Shown here: piece by piece, positions 42,294 through 50,646 of the stretch
How positions within the stretch are numbered: position 1 is the stretch's first letter
How the letters are laid out: each line of letters begins with the position of its first letter
Assembly (NCBI RefSeq): GCF_027359925.1
Contig: NZ_CP114767.1
Coordinates: 3,720,001 to 3,784,000 of the forward strand
Source: Hymenobacter canadensis
Lineage (GTDB): Bacteria; Bacteroidota; Bacteroidia; Cytophagales; Hymenobacteraceae
Direction: 5' to 3'
DNA length: 64,000 bases
The notes under the pieces: model-generated
The model's input: the letters and a program-made list of their open reading frames with translations, nothing else
The model's database searches: none
What the model was told of the DNA's origin: nothing
Program-made: the position numbers and the translations under genes

Positions 42294-42497
42294 TCAGTTG
42301 GAAGGATCCGTGGTGCCCGGGGCCGTAGGTGCGTTGGTGGAATCAGTATTTATGGACGGCTCCGAAGCCACTCCCATCGTGTCGGCCCCGGCAACGGATT
42401 CGCCTTTCACCATTTCGTCGGCATGGCGCTCATTGGAGCAGGAAGCCGCCGAAAGCAACACGGCCACAGCGGCCAGATTCAACAGAATACGTTTCAT
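42294..42497 (-). CDS. Small lipoprotein
   Basis: A 67-residue protein with lipobox VLLSAASC (Cys near residue 20) and a Ser/Thr/Ala/Pro-rich tail containing GADTMGVASEPS. ATG 42497 gives a standard signal peptide. Similar in style to the lipoprotein at 42686, suggesting a local family. Function unknown. Confidence 0.65.
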   Translation of the reverse strand: MKRILLNLAAVAVLLSAASCSNERHADEMVKGESVAGADTMGVASEPSINTDSTNAPTAPGTTDPSN

Positions 42498-42617
42498 GGA
42501 TGAAGGTTTTGGTGGCGAGCTAGGGCCGTAACCTGAGCAGCAGAATGCGGCTAATTGCAATTGGGTTTCCTAACTAAACGGCCTGATTTCAGGCAAGGTT
42601 GCTGCAGATCAGCTGTT

Positions 42618-42662
42618 TCAAAAAAGTAAATGCCCGGTTTGCGCGAGGCAAACCGGGCATTA
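42618..42662 (-). terminator. Terminator of the lipoprotein gene at 42686
   Basis: A stem TGCCCGGTTT (42631-42640) / AAACCGGGCA (42650-42659), followed on the minus strand by TTTACTTTTTT. Confidence 0.85.
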
Positions 42663-42685
42663 CTGGTATTGGCTTACTGCTGCCG

Positions 42686-42919
42686 CTACTGAGCCATAGT
42701 CGAGGAATCGGCCGCCATAGCCGAATCGGGGCTGGCCGTCACGGTCGGGCCGGCCTCGTTGTCGATAACAGTTGCATCGGCCTCAACGCCACCGTTGGCG
42801 GCGGCCTCATCCATGTTGGATACAGCCTCGCCGGCCGTGCCATCAGTGCGTTTTTCACCGCAGCTGCTAAACGACAGGGCGGCCATCAAAAGGGCAAAAG
42901 AAAAAAAGCGCGTTTTCAT
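42686..42919 (-). CDS. Small lipoprotein
   Basis: A 77-residue protein with lipobox ALSFSSC and the following GEKRTDGTAGEAVSN. The rest is Ala/Asp/Thr-rich with DSAMAADSSTM repeats near the end. It lies 37 bases downstream of the DUF4142 gene, so the two may be co-transcribed, and a strong terminator follows. Function unknown. Confidence 0.65.
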   Translation of the reverse strand: MKTRFFSFALLMAALSFSSCGEKRTDGTAGEAVSNMDEAAANGGVEADATVIDNEAGPTVTASPDSAMAADSSTMAQ

Positions 42920-42956
42920 AAACAGTTGAATGGTAGGTGATAAGAAAGAACGGGAA

Positions 42957-43532
42957 TTATTTAGGGAGCTGATCGGCCAGCTTATCGGCCGCGTCGCGGT
43001 GGGTTTTGAGCGTTGACAGCTGGCTAGCGGCAAAGGTGCGGATGTCGCCGTCGTAGGCGTCGTCGCTCATGTCGTCGAAGTCGTCGATACTGGCTTTGTG
43101 CACTTCTTCCAGCAGCTCCAAGTATCTGCGGTCGAAGGCCGGGCCATTGAGGGCCGTCAGCTCGCCGGCCTGCTTGGCCTGGTCGGCCCCCAGGCCTTTG
43201 GGCAGCACCAGGCCTTTCTTAGTGGCCAGCTGCGTGAGGGCGGCCTGCATCGTGCCGTGCTGGCCGGTGATCATCTGCGCTAGGTATTTCACATCGGGCG
43301 AGGTGGCTTTGCGCTGGGCAATCTGGCTGATTTCCATGTCCAGCATCGAGCGGCTGGCGGCCGTCACCACAAACTCCGCGTCCTGCTTCTGCCGCTCGGT
43401 CACATTGGCGTCGCCGATGCTTTTTTCGTTCTGGAAGATGGCCTCCGCCACGGGGTCTTTCGTGCTTTCGGTGTTGCAGGCGCTGAGCGCGAGCAGGGCG
43501 GCTGCCGCGCAGGGCGCAAAGGAAAAACGCAT
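42957..43532 (-). CDS. DUF4142 lipoprotein
   Basis: A 191-residue lipoprotein (lipobox LLALSAC). The mature part is a ferritin-like four-helix bundle of the DUF4142 family: EFVVTAASRSMLDMEISQIA, SPDVKYLAQMITGQHGTM, LNGPAFDRRYLELLEEVHKA, IRTFAASQLSTLKTHRDAA. Proteins of this family are common in Bacteroidota and have been linked by context to stress or envelope maintenance; no metal ligands stand out. ATG 43532. Confidence 0.88.
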   Translation of the reverse strand: MRFSFAPCAAAALLALSACNTESTKDPVAEAIFQNEKSIGDANVTERQKQDAEFVVTAASRSMLDMEISQIAQRKATSPDVKYLAQMITGQHGTMQAALTQLATKKGLVLPKGLGADQAKQAGELTALNGPAFDRRYLELLEEVHKASIDDFDDMSDDAYDGDIRTFAASQLSTLKTHRDAADKLADQLPK

Positions 43533-43740
43533 ACTATCAGAGGTTTGAAGGGCAGGGGGAAAGTTTTTCAGGCTATACGGCCGGTTGCGCCGGTGGTTGG
43601 GAAACAGCGAGAATCAGGCCCTCAAAAAAAAGTTCCGCAGGCCGCTTAAACTATATAGTGCGTTGTGCTTCCAAGCAACGAAACCCCGGGAGTTTCACTA
43701 CACGCCAACATCTTTTCTTCTTCCTAAGCCACTCGTCCCC

Positions 43741-44595
43741 ATGAAAGCCTCTTTCCGCTCCCTCAGTCTGGCTGCCCTCACGGGCGGCGTGCTCCTGTTC
43801 AGCACCGCCTCCTGCAACAAAGACAACGACCCGGCCGCCCCCGAAAGCGTGGTATCGGCCGAGGATTCCGGTGCCGCTGAAGACGAAACCGGCAGCCTCA
43901 ACGACCTGGTAGAAGCCGCCGCTCCCGCCGATGCCAGCCTACCGAACGGCGCCGTCGCCGAGCCTGCCGACCTGGCCCGCGTGCTTTCAGGCTGCGCCAC
44001 CCGCACTTGGAACCCCGCCACCCGCACCCTTACCCTCGACTTCGGCACCACCAACTGCATCAGCCCCAACGGCGTGGCGCACCGCGGCAAAATCGTAGCC
44101 GTCTTCACCGGCCCGTTCCGCCAGCAGGGCTCCACCGTCACCATCACGCTCGTCGACTACTTCCGCAACGACAACCAGCACACCGGCACCCGCGTCATCA
44201 GCAACCTCGGCGACGGTTCCTACTCGCTCAACGTGCAGAACGCCAGCGTCATCAAAACGGATGGCACCCACTCCTGGACTTCGCAGCGCGTCTACACCCG
44301 CCGCGCCGGCCAGGCCACCCGCACCATCCTCGACGACCAGTACTCGGTGACGGGCAGCGCCAGCGGCACCAACCGCAACAACGTGCAGTACACGGCCACC
44401 ATTCAGCAGCCATTGCTCAAGGTGTTTACGGCTGGCTGCGCCCGGTTCTTCACGGCCGGCACCGTTAGCATCGAGAATTCGCGCGGCAAAAGCCTGCTCC
44501 TCAACTACGACCCCACCGGCACCCAGGCCTGCGACAATATTGCGTCCGTGACCTGCAACGGCCGCACGCGCACCATCCGGTTGGGCGGGCGCTAG
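43741..44595 (+). CDS. Lipoprotein of unknown function
   Basis: A 284-residue lipoprotein (lipobox STASC). An acidic linker (EDSGAAEDETGSLNDLV) is followed by a beta-rich domain: RTWNPATRTLTLDFGTTNC, RGKIVAVFTGPF, VTITLVDYFRNDN, GTRVISNLG. Two conserved Cys pairs are seen, including GCARFFTAGTVSIEN. The layout is common in Cytophagales, but no named family is recognised. ATG 43741 is chosen for the signal; the frame extends upstream without a signal peptide. A terminator follows at 44616. Confidence 0.75.
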   Translation: MKASFRSLSLAALTGGVLLFSTASCNKDNDPAAPESVVSAEDSGAAEDETGSLNDLVEAAAPADASLPNGAVAEPADLARVLSGCATRTWNPATRTLTLDFGTTNCISPNGVAHRGKIVAVFTGPFRQQGSTVTITLVDYFRNDNQHTGTRVISNLGDGSYSLNVQNASVIKTDGTHSWTSQRVYTRRAGQATRTILDDQYSVTGSASGTNRNNVQYTATIQQPLLKVFTAGCARFFTAGTVSIENSRGKSLLLNYDPTGTQACDNIASVTCNGRTRTIRLGGR

Positions 44596-44615
44596 AATTC
44601 GGTTTCAACCTACAC

Positions 44616-44653
44616 GAAATGGCCGCCCTGCAAGTGCAGGGCGGCTATTTCGT
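44616..44653. terminator. Terminator between the lipoprotein gene and ispD
   Basis: GAAATGGCCGCCCTGC / GCAGGGCGGCTATTTC stem with AAGT loop; serves both convergent genes. Confidence 0.85.
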
Positions 44654-44679
44654 TGTCTGAGCCAGTCGGAGTAAAAAGC

Positions 44680-45384
44680 CTATAACTGCTGATTGCGCAG
44701 CAGCACCTCGGCCAGCAGCATATCCTCTGGCGTCGTGATTTTGAGGTTGCGGTAGTCGCCTTCCACGATATGAATGGCGTGCAGGTCCTCTACCACGCTG
44801 GCGTCGTCGGTGAAGGTGCTGAGCTCCGGCAACTGGTAGGCCCGGCGCAGCAGGTTGATTTCGAAGCACTGCGGCGTCTGTACCAGCCGCAGCCGGGCCC
44901 GGTTCAGGGCGTAGGAACCCTGCTGGCTCAGGTTGCGCACCGAGTCCTTGGGCACCACGGCCGCCACCGCCGCGCCGTGGTTGTACGCAGCCTCGAAGGT
45001 GCTTTCTATCACCCGGTTGGGCGTGAGGGGCCGCACGCCGTCGTGCACGGCCACGGTGCCGGCAGCCTCGTCGGCCAGCAAGACCAGGCCGCACTTCACC
45101 GAGGCCCAGCGCGTAGCACCGCCAACAACCAGCTCGTGCGGCGGCACCTGCGCGTGTTGGGCACACAGCGCCTGCCAGGTAGCCACCTGCTCGGCGGGCA
45201 GCACCACAATCAGCCGGCGCACACCCAGCGCGGCATCAGCAAAGCGGCGCAGCGTGTGCAGTAGCACCGGCTCACCGAGGAGCGGCAGAAATTGCTTGGG
45301 CTGCTCGGTGCCCATGCGCGAACCGCTGCCGCCGGCTACCAGAATGGCAAAGCGGTGATGTGGAGAAGAGGAAGCAGATGCCAC
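44680..45384 (-). CDS. ispD: 2-C-methyl-D-erythritol 4-phosphate cytidylyltransferase
   Basis: A 234-residue enzyme of the MEP isoprenoid pathway, transferring CMP to methylerythritol phosphate. ILVAGGSGSRMG is the nucleotide-binding loop, with KQFLPLLGEPVLLHTL, HDGVRPLT, the VPKDSVRN segment, QTPQCFEI, and FTDDASVVE near the end, all typical of IspD. ATG 45384; TACTTTTA (45416-45423) is a near-consensus -7 box overlapping the terminator of queA. Confidence 0.95.
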   Translation of the reverse strand: MASASSSPHHRFAILVAGGSGSRMGTEQPKQFLPLLGEPVLLHTLRRFADAALGVRRLIVVLPAEQVATWQALCAQHAQVPPHELVVGGATRWASVKCGLVLLADEAAGTVAVHDGVRPLTPNRVIESTFEAAYNHGAAVAAVVPKDSVRNLSQQGSYALNRARLRLVQTPQCFEINLLRRAYQLPELSTFTDDASVVEDLHAIHIVEGDYRNLKITTPEDMLLAEVLLRNQQL

Positions 45385-45412
45385 AGGCGAGAAAGAAAAG
45401 AAATCAGTTCGG

Positions 45413-45456
45413 CCGTAAAAGTAAACGCCCGGCCGCTGAAAGCGGCCGGGCGTTTG
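45413..45456 (-). terminator. Terminator of queA
   Basis: A 15-bp stem (AAACGCCCGGCCGCT, 45423-45437 / 45441-45455) with a 3-base loop; on the minus strand a T-rich stretch follows, which also holds the ispD -7 box. Confidence 0.8.
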
Positions 45457-45506
45457 TGCGTAGCGCAGAAACCCGGTGTCCGGGCGCTGCTATCTACGGC
45501 AACAAT

Positions 45507-46559
45507 CTACAGAATCAGCATGGCGTCGCCATAGCTGAAAAACTTGTATTTCTCCTTGATAGCCAGCTTATAAGCCTCAATCAGCAGCTCGTGGCCGGCG
45601 AAGGCCGAGGCCATCATCATCAGCGTGCTTTCTGGGGTGTGGAAGTTGGTGAGCAGGCAGTTGGCGATTTTGAAATCGTACGGCGGGAAGATAAACCGGT
45701 CTGTCCAACCCTCGTTGGCCTTCAGGCGCAGGTTAGCCGAAACCGACGACTCCATGGCGCGCATCGACGTGGTACCAACGGCGCACACGCGCTTCTTGGC
45801 ATCCAGCGCCTTATTCACCACCGTGGCTGTCGAGCCGGGCACGAAGAAGTTCTCCGAGTCCATTTTGTGCTTGGTCAGGTCTTCCACATCCACGGGGCGG
45901 AAGGTGCCGAGGCCTACGTGCAGCGTTACGGGTGCCACTTCCACTCCTTTGATTTCCAGGCGCTTCAGTACCTCACGGGTGAAGTGCAGGCCGGCCGAAG
46001 GCGCGGCTACGGCGCCGGTGTTCTTGGCGTAGATCGTCTGGTAGCGCTCTTTGTCGGCGGGCTCGGCTTCGCGGGTGATGCTCTCGCGGGGCAGCGGCGT
46101 TTCGCCGAGGTTGTGCAGGGCTTTGTAGAACTCCTCGTCGGTGCCATCAAACAGGAACTTGATGGTGCGGCCGCGGGAGGTGGTGTTGTCGATTACTTCG
46201 GCTACCACTTCGCCTTCCTCATCAAAGTACAGCTTGTTGCCGACGCGGATTTTGCGGGCCGGGTCTACCAACACGTCCCAAAGGTGAATTTCCTTGTTCA
46301 GTTCGCGCAACAGAAACACTTCAATCTTGGCGCCGGTCTTCTCCTTGTTGCCGTAGAGCCGGGCCGGAAACACCTTGGTGTCGTTGACCACGAATACGTC
46401 GCCTTCGCCGAAATACTCAATGATATCCTTGAACACGCGGTGCTCGATCTTGCCGGTGCTGCGATGCAGCACCATCAGGCGCGATTCGTCACGGTTCTTG
46501 GCCGGGTGCTGGGCAAGCAGGGCCTCGGGTAGTTCGAATTTGAATTCGGTGAGCTTCAT
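45507..46559 (-). CDS. queA: SAM:tRNA ribosyltransferase-isomerase
   Basis: A 350-residue enzyme that makes epoxyqueuosine in t[24 protein letters not shown] is the conserved N-terminal QueA start. [45 protein letters not shown] and [19 protein letters not shown] are further QueA motifs. The ATG at 46559 is preferred over an upstream start. TACTTTCG at 46609-46616 is a near-consensus -7 box. No other queuosine genes are in the window. Confidence 0.96.
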   Translation of the reverse strand: MKLTEFKFELPEALLAQHPAKNRDESRLMVLHRSTGKIEHRVFKDIIEYFGEGDVFVVNDTKVFPARLYGNKEKTGAKIEVFLLRELNKEIHLWDVLVDPARKIRVGNKLYFDEEGEVVAEVIDNTTSRGRTIKFLFDGTDEEFYKALHNLGETPLPRESITREAEPADKERYQTIYAKNTGAVAAPSAGLHFTREVLKRLEIKGVEVAPVTLHVGLGTFRPVDVEDLTKHKMDSENFFVPGSTATVVNKALDAKKRVCAVGTTSMRAMESSVSANLRLKANEGWTDRFIFPPYDFKIANCLLTNFHTPESTLMMMASAFAGHELLIEAYKLAIKEKYKFFSYGDAMLIL

Positions 46560-46608
46560 AGGGTCAGGAACGGCAATAGCTGGGGAAGCTAACGAAAATT
46601 TGAGCCGG

Positions 46609-46616
46609 CGAAAGTA
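46609..46616 (-). promoter_or_regulatory. Candidate -7 box TACTTTCG of queA
   Basis: One mismatch from TAnnTTTG, 50 bases before the queA ATG. Confidence 0.45.
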
Positions 46617-46665
46617 CATAGATTTGCCGGATTAATCGGTATTTTTCGGGCGAAAAGGTTAAAGG

Positions 46666-46755
46666 ACGTCATGCTGAGCTTGTCGAAGCATCTCTACTGT
46701 GGGTAATCAGAATTACTTTGGCGGTAGAGATGCTTCGGCAGGCTCAGCATGACGT
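46666..46755. repeat. Inverted repeat, CATGCTGAGC family
   Basis: Arms 46666-46699 and 46722-46755 (ACGTCATGCTGAGCTTGTCG and complement, three or four mismatches). It lies between divergent queA and the permease gene and reaches to 43 bases of the permease ATG. Confidence 0.9.
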
Positions 46756-46797
46756 TCTTTGTTTCATCAAAAAAGAAACCAATTCCAGCTCTCACTT

Positions 46798-48060
46798 ATG
46801 AAAGCATTGCGCCTGACTCTGGAAAGCTTCCGCTTCGCGTGGCAAGCCCTCAAAGCGAACCTTCTGCGCACAATCCTTTCGCTGCTGGGCGTCACGGTGG
46901 GCATTTTCGCCATCATTGCCGTGCTTACCGTCGTCGATTCGCTGGAGGCCAACGTGCGCCAGAGCATGAGCTTCGTTGGCGACAAGGTGATTTACGTGAT
47001 GAAAATGCCCTGGACCTTCGACCAGCCTGACTACCCGTGGTGGCGCTATTTCCAGCGGCCGGCGCCCACCGTGCGCGAGTTCCGCGAGCTGCAGCGCATG
47101 CTCTCCGACAACCAGCGGGGCGTGGCCCTGTATGCCGCTACCGGCGGCAACACCCTGCGCATGGGCTCCAACAGCATGGAAGGCTGCGCGCTGATGGGGG
47201 TCTCGTTTGAGTACCGCACCGTGTCGGATTTGCCGATTGCGGAGGGGCGCTACTTCACGCAGCAGGAGATTGACGCCGCCCGCAACGTGGCCATCGTGGG
47301 GGCCGATATTGCCACCAACCTGTTTCCGAACGGCTCGGCGCTGGGCAAGCAGTTCAAGGCCAAAGGGCTGTCTTTCACCATCATTGGGGTGGTGAAGAAG
47401 GAGGGCAAGAAGATCATCGACACGCCCAGCAACGACACCAACTGCATCATTCCGTTCGGGTCGTTCACCAAGATGTTTGCCCTGAGCACCAACGGCTTTA
47501 CGGGCGTGACGCCCACCATTGCCGTGAAGGGCCGCGAAGAAGACACCGGCCTGCTCGACCTGGAGTACGAAATGAAGGGCCTGCTGCGCAACATCCGCAC
47601 CCTCAAGCCCCGCGAGGAAGACAACTTCGCCCTCAACCGCCCCGAGATGATTGCCAACATGGTGGGCAAGCTCTTTTCCGTCATCGGGCTGGCCGGCTGG
47701 GTGATTGGGGGCTTTGCCATGGTGGTGGGCGGCTTCGGTATTGCCAACATCATGTTTGTGTCGGTGAAGGAGCGCACCAATATCATCGGCATTCAGAAGT
47801 CGCTGGGGGCCAAAAACTACTTTATTTTGTTCCAGTTTCTGTTTGAGGCCGTGTTCCTGTGTTTGCTGGGCGGCGCCACCGGCATCTTCCTGGTCTGGCT
47901 GATTACGCTGGTGCCGCAGGACGCCATGCCGCTCACGCTCTCGGCCTGGAACATCACGCTGGGCCTCACCGTGTCGGTGGTGATTGGTATGCTGGCCGGC
48001 ATCATTCCGGCCGTGCTGGCTGCCAACCTCGACCCCGTTATTGCCATCCGGAGCAAGTAG
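46798..48060 (+). CDS. MacB-like ABC transporter permease
   Basis: A 420-residue permease with four TM helices: one at residues 20-45 (LLRTILSLLGVTVGIFAIIAV), a large periplasmic MacB-PCD domain (60-280) and three C-terminal helices with the FtsX fold (GFGIANIMFVSVKERTNIIGI, GAKNYFILFQFLFEAVFL). It ends in VLAANLDPVIAIRSK, typical of this family. No ATPase or adaptor gene is adjacent, so the partner must be encoded elsewhere. ATG 46798. Probably exports a lipid, peptide or lipoprotein. Confidence 0.9.
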   Translation: MKALRLTLESFRFAWQALKANLLRTILSLLGVTVGIFAIIAVLTVVDSLEANVRQSMSFVGDKVIYVMKMPWTFDQPDYPWWRYFQRPAPTVREFRELQRMLSDNQRGVALYAATGGNTLRMGSNSMEGCALMGVSFEYRTVSDLPIAEGRYFTQQEIDAARNVAIVGADIATNLFPNGSALGKQFKAKGLSFTIIGVVKKEGKKIIDTPSNDTNCIIPFGSFTKMFALSTNGFTGVTPTIAVKGREEDTGLLDLEYEMKGLLRNIRTLKPREEDNFALNRPEMIANMVGKLFSVIGLAGWVIGGFAMVVGGFGIANIMFVSVKERTNIIGIQKSLGAKNYFILFQFLFEAVFLCLLGGATGIFLVWLITLVPQDAMPLTLSAWNITLGLTVSVVIGMLAGIIPAVLAANLDPVIAIRSK

Positions 48061-48153
48061 GGCGTTTGGCGAAAGCGGCCTCCGCCCGGACCTGTCGCCA
48101 TTTCGTAATGATATGGCTATTTAGTGTTAACAAATCGTTAACTTGCCTGTCCG

Positions 48154-48161
48154 TACTTTTG
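48154..48161 (+). promoter_or_regulatory. Candidate -7 box TACTTTTG of the LOG-family gene
   Basis: Exact TAnnTTTG, 107 bases upstream of the ATG at 48268. The leader would contain the hairpin at 48165-48196. Confidence 0.6.
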
Positions 48162-48164
48162 GTC

Positions 48165-48196
48165 GCCCCGTTCTCGCGGGGCGGCTTTCTTTTTTT
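48165..48196 (+). terminator. Terminator-like hairpin in the leader of the LOG-family gene
   Basis: GCCCCG-TTCTCG-CGGGGC followed by GGCTTTCTTTTTTT. It either terminates the permease transcript or, because it follows a promoter-like box, acts as an attenuator in the downstream leader. Confidence 0.6.
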
Positions 48197-48267
48197 CAAA
48201 TTCCCCCCTTTTCCTTTTTGGCCCTCGGCGCCCTGCCGGCCGCCATTAGTAAGTAGCGTACCAGATT

Positions 48268-49131
48268 ATGACCAAGCTTAAGAAGACCAGCCGCACCAAG
48301 GTGGCCGATGAAGTACTGAACGCCGGGAGCGGGCAGACCATCATGCAGCCCAACGTAAACGACAATAAAGTTAAGACCATCAGCGACATCCGCGAGCAGA
48401 CCCACGGCGAGCGGACGGTGCAGGTAGACGACGAGCAGCGCATCCGCAAGGCGTTTGTCGATAAAGACTGGAACGAAATCAAGATTGCCGACTCCTGGCA
48501 GATCTTCAAGGTGATGGCCGAGTTCGTGGAGGGCTTCGAGAAAATGTCCAAAATCGGCCCCTGCGTATCCATCTTCGGCTCGGCCCGCACCAAGGCCGAT
48601 AACCCGTACTACAAGATGGCCGAGGAAATTGCGGCCAAGCTGGTGCGCCACGGCTACGGCGTTATCACGGGCGGTGGCCCCGGCATCATGGAGGCCGGCA
48701 ACAAGGGCGCCCACTCGGAGGGCGGCCGCTCGGTGGGCCTCAACATTGAGCTGCCTTTCGAGCAGTTCAACAACATCTACATCGACCCCGACAAAATCAT
48801 CAACTTCGACTACTTCTTCGTGCGGAAGGTGATGTTTGTGAAGTACGCGCAGGGCTTCATCGGCATGCCCGGCGGCTTCGGGACGCTGGACGAGCTGTTT
48901 GAGGCCATCACGCTGATCCAGACCAAGAAAATCGGGCGTTTCCCCATCGTGCTGGTGGGCACCAAGTACTGGCAGGGCATGTTCGACTGGATTCAGCAGG
49001 TGATGCTGGAAGACGAGCAGAACATCTCGCCCGAGGACATGAACCTGGTGCAGCTGGTAGACGACGCCGAGTCGGCCGTGAAAATCATCGACGATTTCTA
49101 CAGCAAGTACCTGCTGTCGCCGAACTTCTAA
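48268..49131 (+). CDS. LOG-family (TIGR00730) nucleotide phosphoribohydrolase-like protein
   Basis: A 287-residue protein. Residues 1-90 are a charged N-terminal extension. The Rossmann core has VSIFGSARTKADNPYY, GYGVITGGGPGIMEAGNKGA and the family signature GMPGGFGTLDELFEAITLIQ (PGGxGTxxE). LOG proteins release bases from nucleoside monophosphates; earlier annotations as lysine decarboxylase are outdated. Its stop codon is part of the CGGATT repeat shared with asnS. A long leader with a terminator-like hairpin precedes it. Confidence 0.9.
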   Translation: MTKLKKTSRTKVADEVLNAGSGQTIMQPNVNDNKVKTISDIREQTHGERTVQVDDEQRIRKAFVDKDWNEIKIADSWQIFKVMAEFVEGFEKMSKIGPCVSIFGSARTKADNPYYKMAEEIAAKLVRHGYGVITGGGPGIMEAGNKGAHSEGGRSVGLNIELPFEQFNNIYIDPDKIINFDYFFVRKVMFVKYAQGFIGMPGGFGTLDELFEAITLIQTKKIGRFPIVLVGTKYWQGMFDWIQQVMLEDEQNISPEDMNLVQLVDDAESAVKIIDDFYSKYLLSPNF

Positions 49132-49170
49132 ATCACGGATTTAGCCGGATTTATCGGATTGCACGGATTC
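49126..49170. repeat. CGGATT repeat element at the LOG-family stop codon
   Basis: Second copy of the element at 29666-29711, again beginning TTCTAAATCACGG at the stop codon, with about 39 of 41 bases identical. Confidence 0.9.
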
Positions 49171-49211
49171 GTTTTGGGCAGTCTGATGACCAGGCCGGAT
49201 GCACGTAAGGA

Positions 49212-49240
49212 GAAGCCGCTTCCAACGAAGCGGCTTTTTC
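49212..49240 (+). terminator. Terminator of the LOG-family gene
   Basis: AAGCCGCTT (49213-49221) and AAGCGGCTT (49228-49236) with a 6-base loop, then TTTCG. Confidence 0.8.
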
Positions 49241-49286
49241 GTTGTTCTTTAGTGCCCGCATAACGCACCCATAGCCTGCTCCTTCC

Positions 49287-50492
49287 GTGTCTGCCTCCGT
49301 GAAATCCGACGAATCCGTGTCAACCCGTGAATTTGACTACCTGATTGTGGGTGGCGGGGCGGCGGGCCTGAGCCTGGCCTACCACATCAGCCAGGAGCCG
49401 CGCCTAGCCGGCAAGCGGGTGCTGCTGCTGGAACCCGAGGCCAAAGACCAGAACGACCGGACCTGGTCGTTTTGGACCGATGGGCCGATGCTGTTCGATG
49501 GTATTGTGGCGCACGAATGGGAGCAGCTGGCGTTCCGCAGCCCCGGTTTCGAGCAGGTATTTCCATTGAAGCGCCACCGCTACAAGATGATTCGGGGGCT
49601 GGATTTCTACCGGTTTGTGCGGGCGGCGCTGGCGGCTAATCCGCAGCAGTTCACGCTGGTGACGGCAGCAGTTGAGACGCTGGAAAACACGCCCGAGGGC
49701 GTGCGTGCCACCAGCCCGGCCGGCACCTACACCGCCCGCTACACCTTCGACAGCCGCCCGCCGCAGCTGCAGCCGCAGCCGCAGAAGCACCGCTACCTGC
49801 TGCAGCATTTTGTGGGCTGGGAGGTGGCAACCGACCACGACGCATTCGACCCTGCCACGGTGGAATTCATGGATTTCCGGGGCGAGCAGCACCAGGAGGC
49901 GCGCTTCATCTACGTGCTGCCGTTCAGCAAACGGCGGGCGCTGGTGGAGTACACGCTGTTTTCGGCGCAGGTGCTGCCGCAGGCGGAGTATGAGCACGCC
50001 ATGCGCGCCTATCTGGAGCAGCTGGGCATAACGGATTTCCGGATTGAGGCAGTGGAGATTGGCGCCATCCCGATGACCGACCATCCCATGCCTGCGTCGG
50101 CGGGGCCGAACATCATCAACCTGGGCACGCGGGCCGGGCGGGCCAAGCCCAGCACCGGCTACGCCTTCAAGCGCATCCAGGAGCACTCGGTGCGGCTGGT
50201 GGCCGCGCTGGCCGCCACCGGCCAGCCCCCGCACAACCTCACCGGCGACCGGTGGCAGTTTGGCATGTTCGATGCGTTGCTTCTGGATATCATGCAGCGG
50301 CGCGGCGAAACCACGCGCGACATCTTCACTGAACTGTTTCGCCACAACCCGGTGGAGCGCATCTTCGACTTCTTGGACGAGCGCACCTCGGCCCTGACCA
50401 ACCTGCGGGTGATGAACTCCGTGACGCCCTGGCCGTTTCTGCGCTCCATCGGGCACGTGCTGCGGGGCCGGCCCGGGCAGCGTAAGGCCTAA
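49287..50492 (+). CDS. crtY: Lycopene beta-cyclase, CrtY type
   Basis: A 401-residue FAD-dependent cyclase converting lycopene to beta-carotene. The dinucleotide site is DYLIVGGGAAGLSLAYHI (about residue 17), with DQNDRTWSFWTDGP, FDSRPPQLQ (the D-S-R-P motif of CrtY), FMDFRGEQ, VEYTLF, and GAIPMTDHPMP. The GTG at 49287 is used; no ATG precedes the FAD motif. It stands alone; crtB, crtI and crtZ are not in the window. Consistent with the pink to red pigmentation common in Hymenobacter. Confidence 0.93.
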   Translation: MSASVKSDESVSTREFDYLIVGGGAAGLSLAYHISQEPRLAGKRVLLLEPEAKDQNDRTWSFWTDGPMLFDGIVAHEWEQLAFRSPGFEQVFPLKRHRYKMIRGLDFYRFVRAALAANPQQFTLVTAAVETLENTPEGVRATSPAGTYTARYTFDSRPPQLQPQPQKHRYLLQHFVGWEVATDHDAFDPATVEFMDFRGEQHQEARFIYVLPFSKRRALVEYTLFSAQVLPQAEYEHAMRAYLEQLGITDFRIEAVEIGAIPMTDHPMPASAGPNIINLGTRAGRAKPSTGYAFKRIQEHSVRLVAALAATGQPPHNLTGDRWQFGMFDALLLDIMQRRGETTRDIFTELFRHNPVERIFDFLDERTSALTNLRVMNSVTPWPFLRSIGHVLRGRPGQRKA

Positions 50493-50509
50493 GAGGCTTT
50501 GGCGAACAA

Positions 50510-50602
50510 TGTAGAGACGCAATATTTTGCGTCTAGTCGTTGCTGAAGTTGTTTAAAGCAACCTTCCGTTCAACGACGATACGCAAAATATTGCGTCTCT
50601 AC
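50510..50602. repeat. Inverted repeat, TGTAGAGACGCAATATTTTGCGTCT type
   Basis: Arms 50510-50541 and 50571-50602 (TGTAGAGACGCAATATTTTG and complement), each itself nearly palindromic. It lies between convergent crtY and the ABC ATPase gene and may terminate both. This kind of element occurs widely in Bacteroidota and cyanobacteria. Confidence 0.9.
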
Positions 50603-50646
50603 ATCGTGCTGCATGCCAATAGACTAATTCAAAAAGCTTCTAAGCG

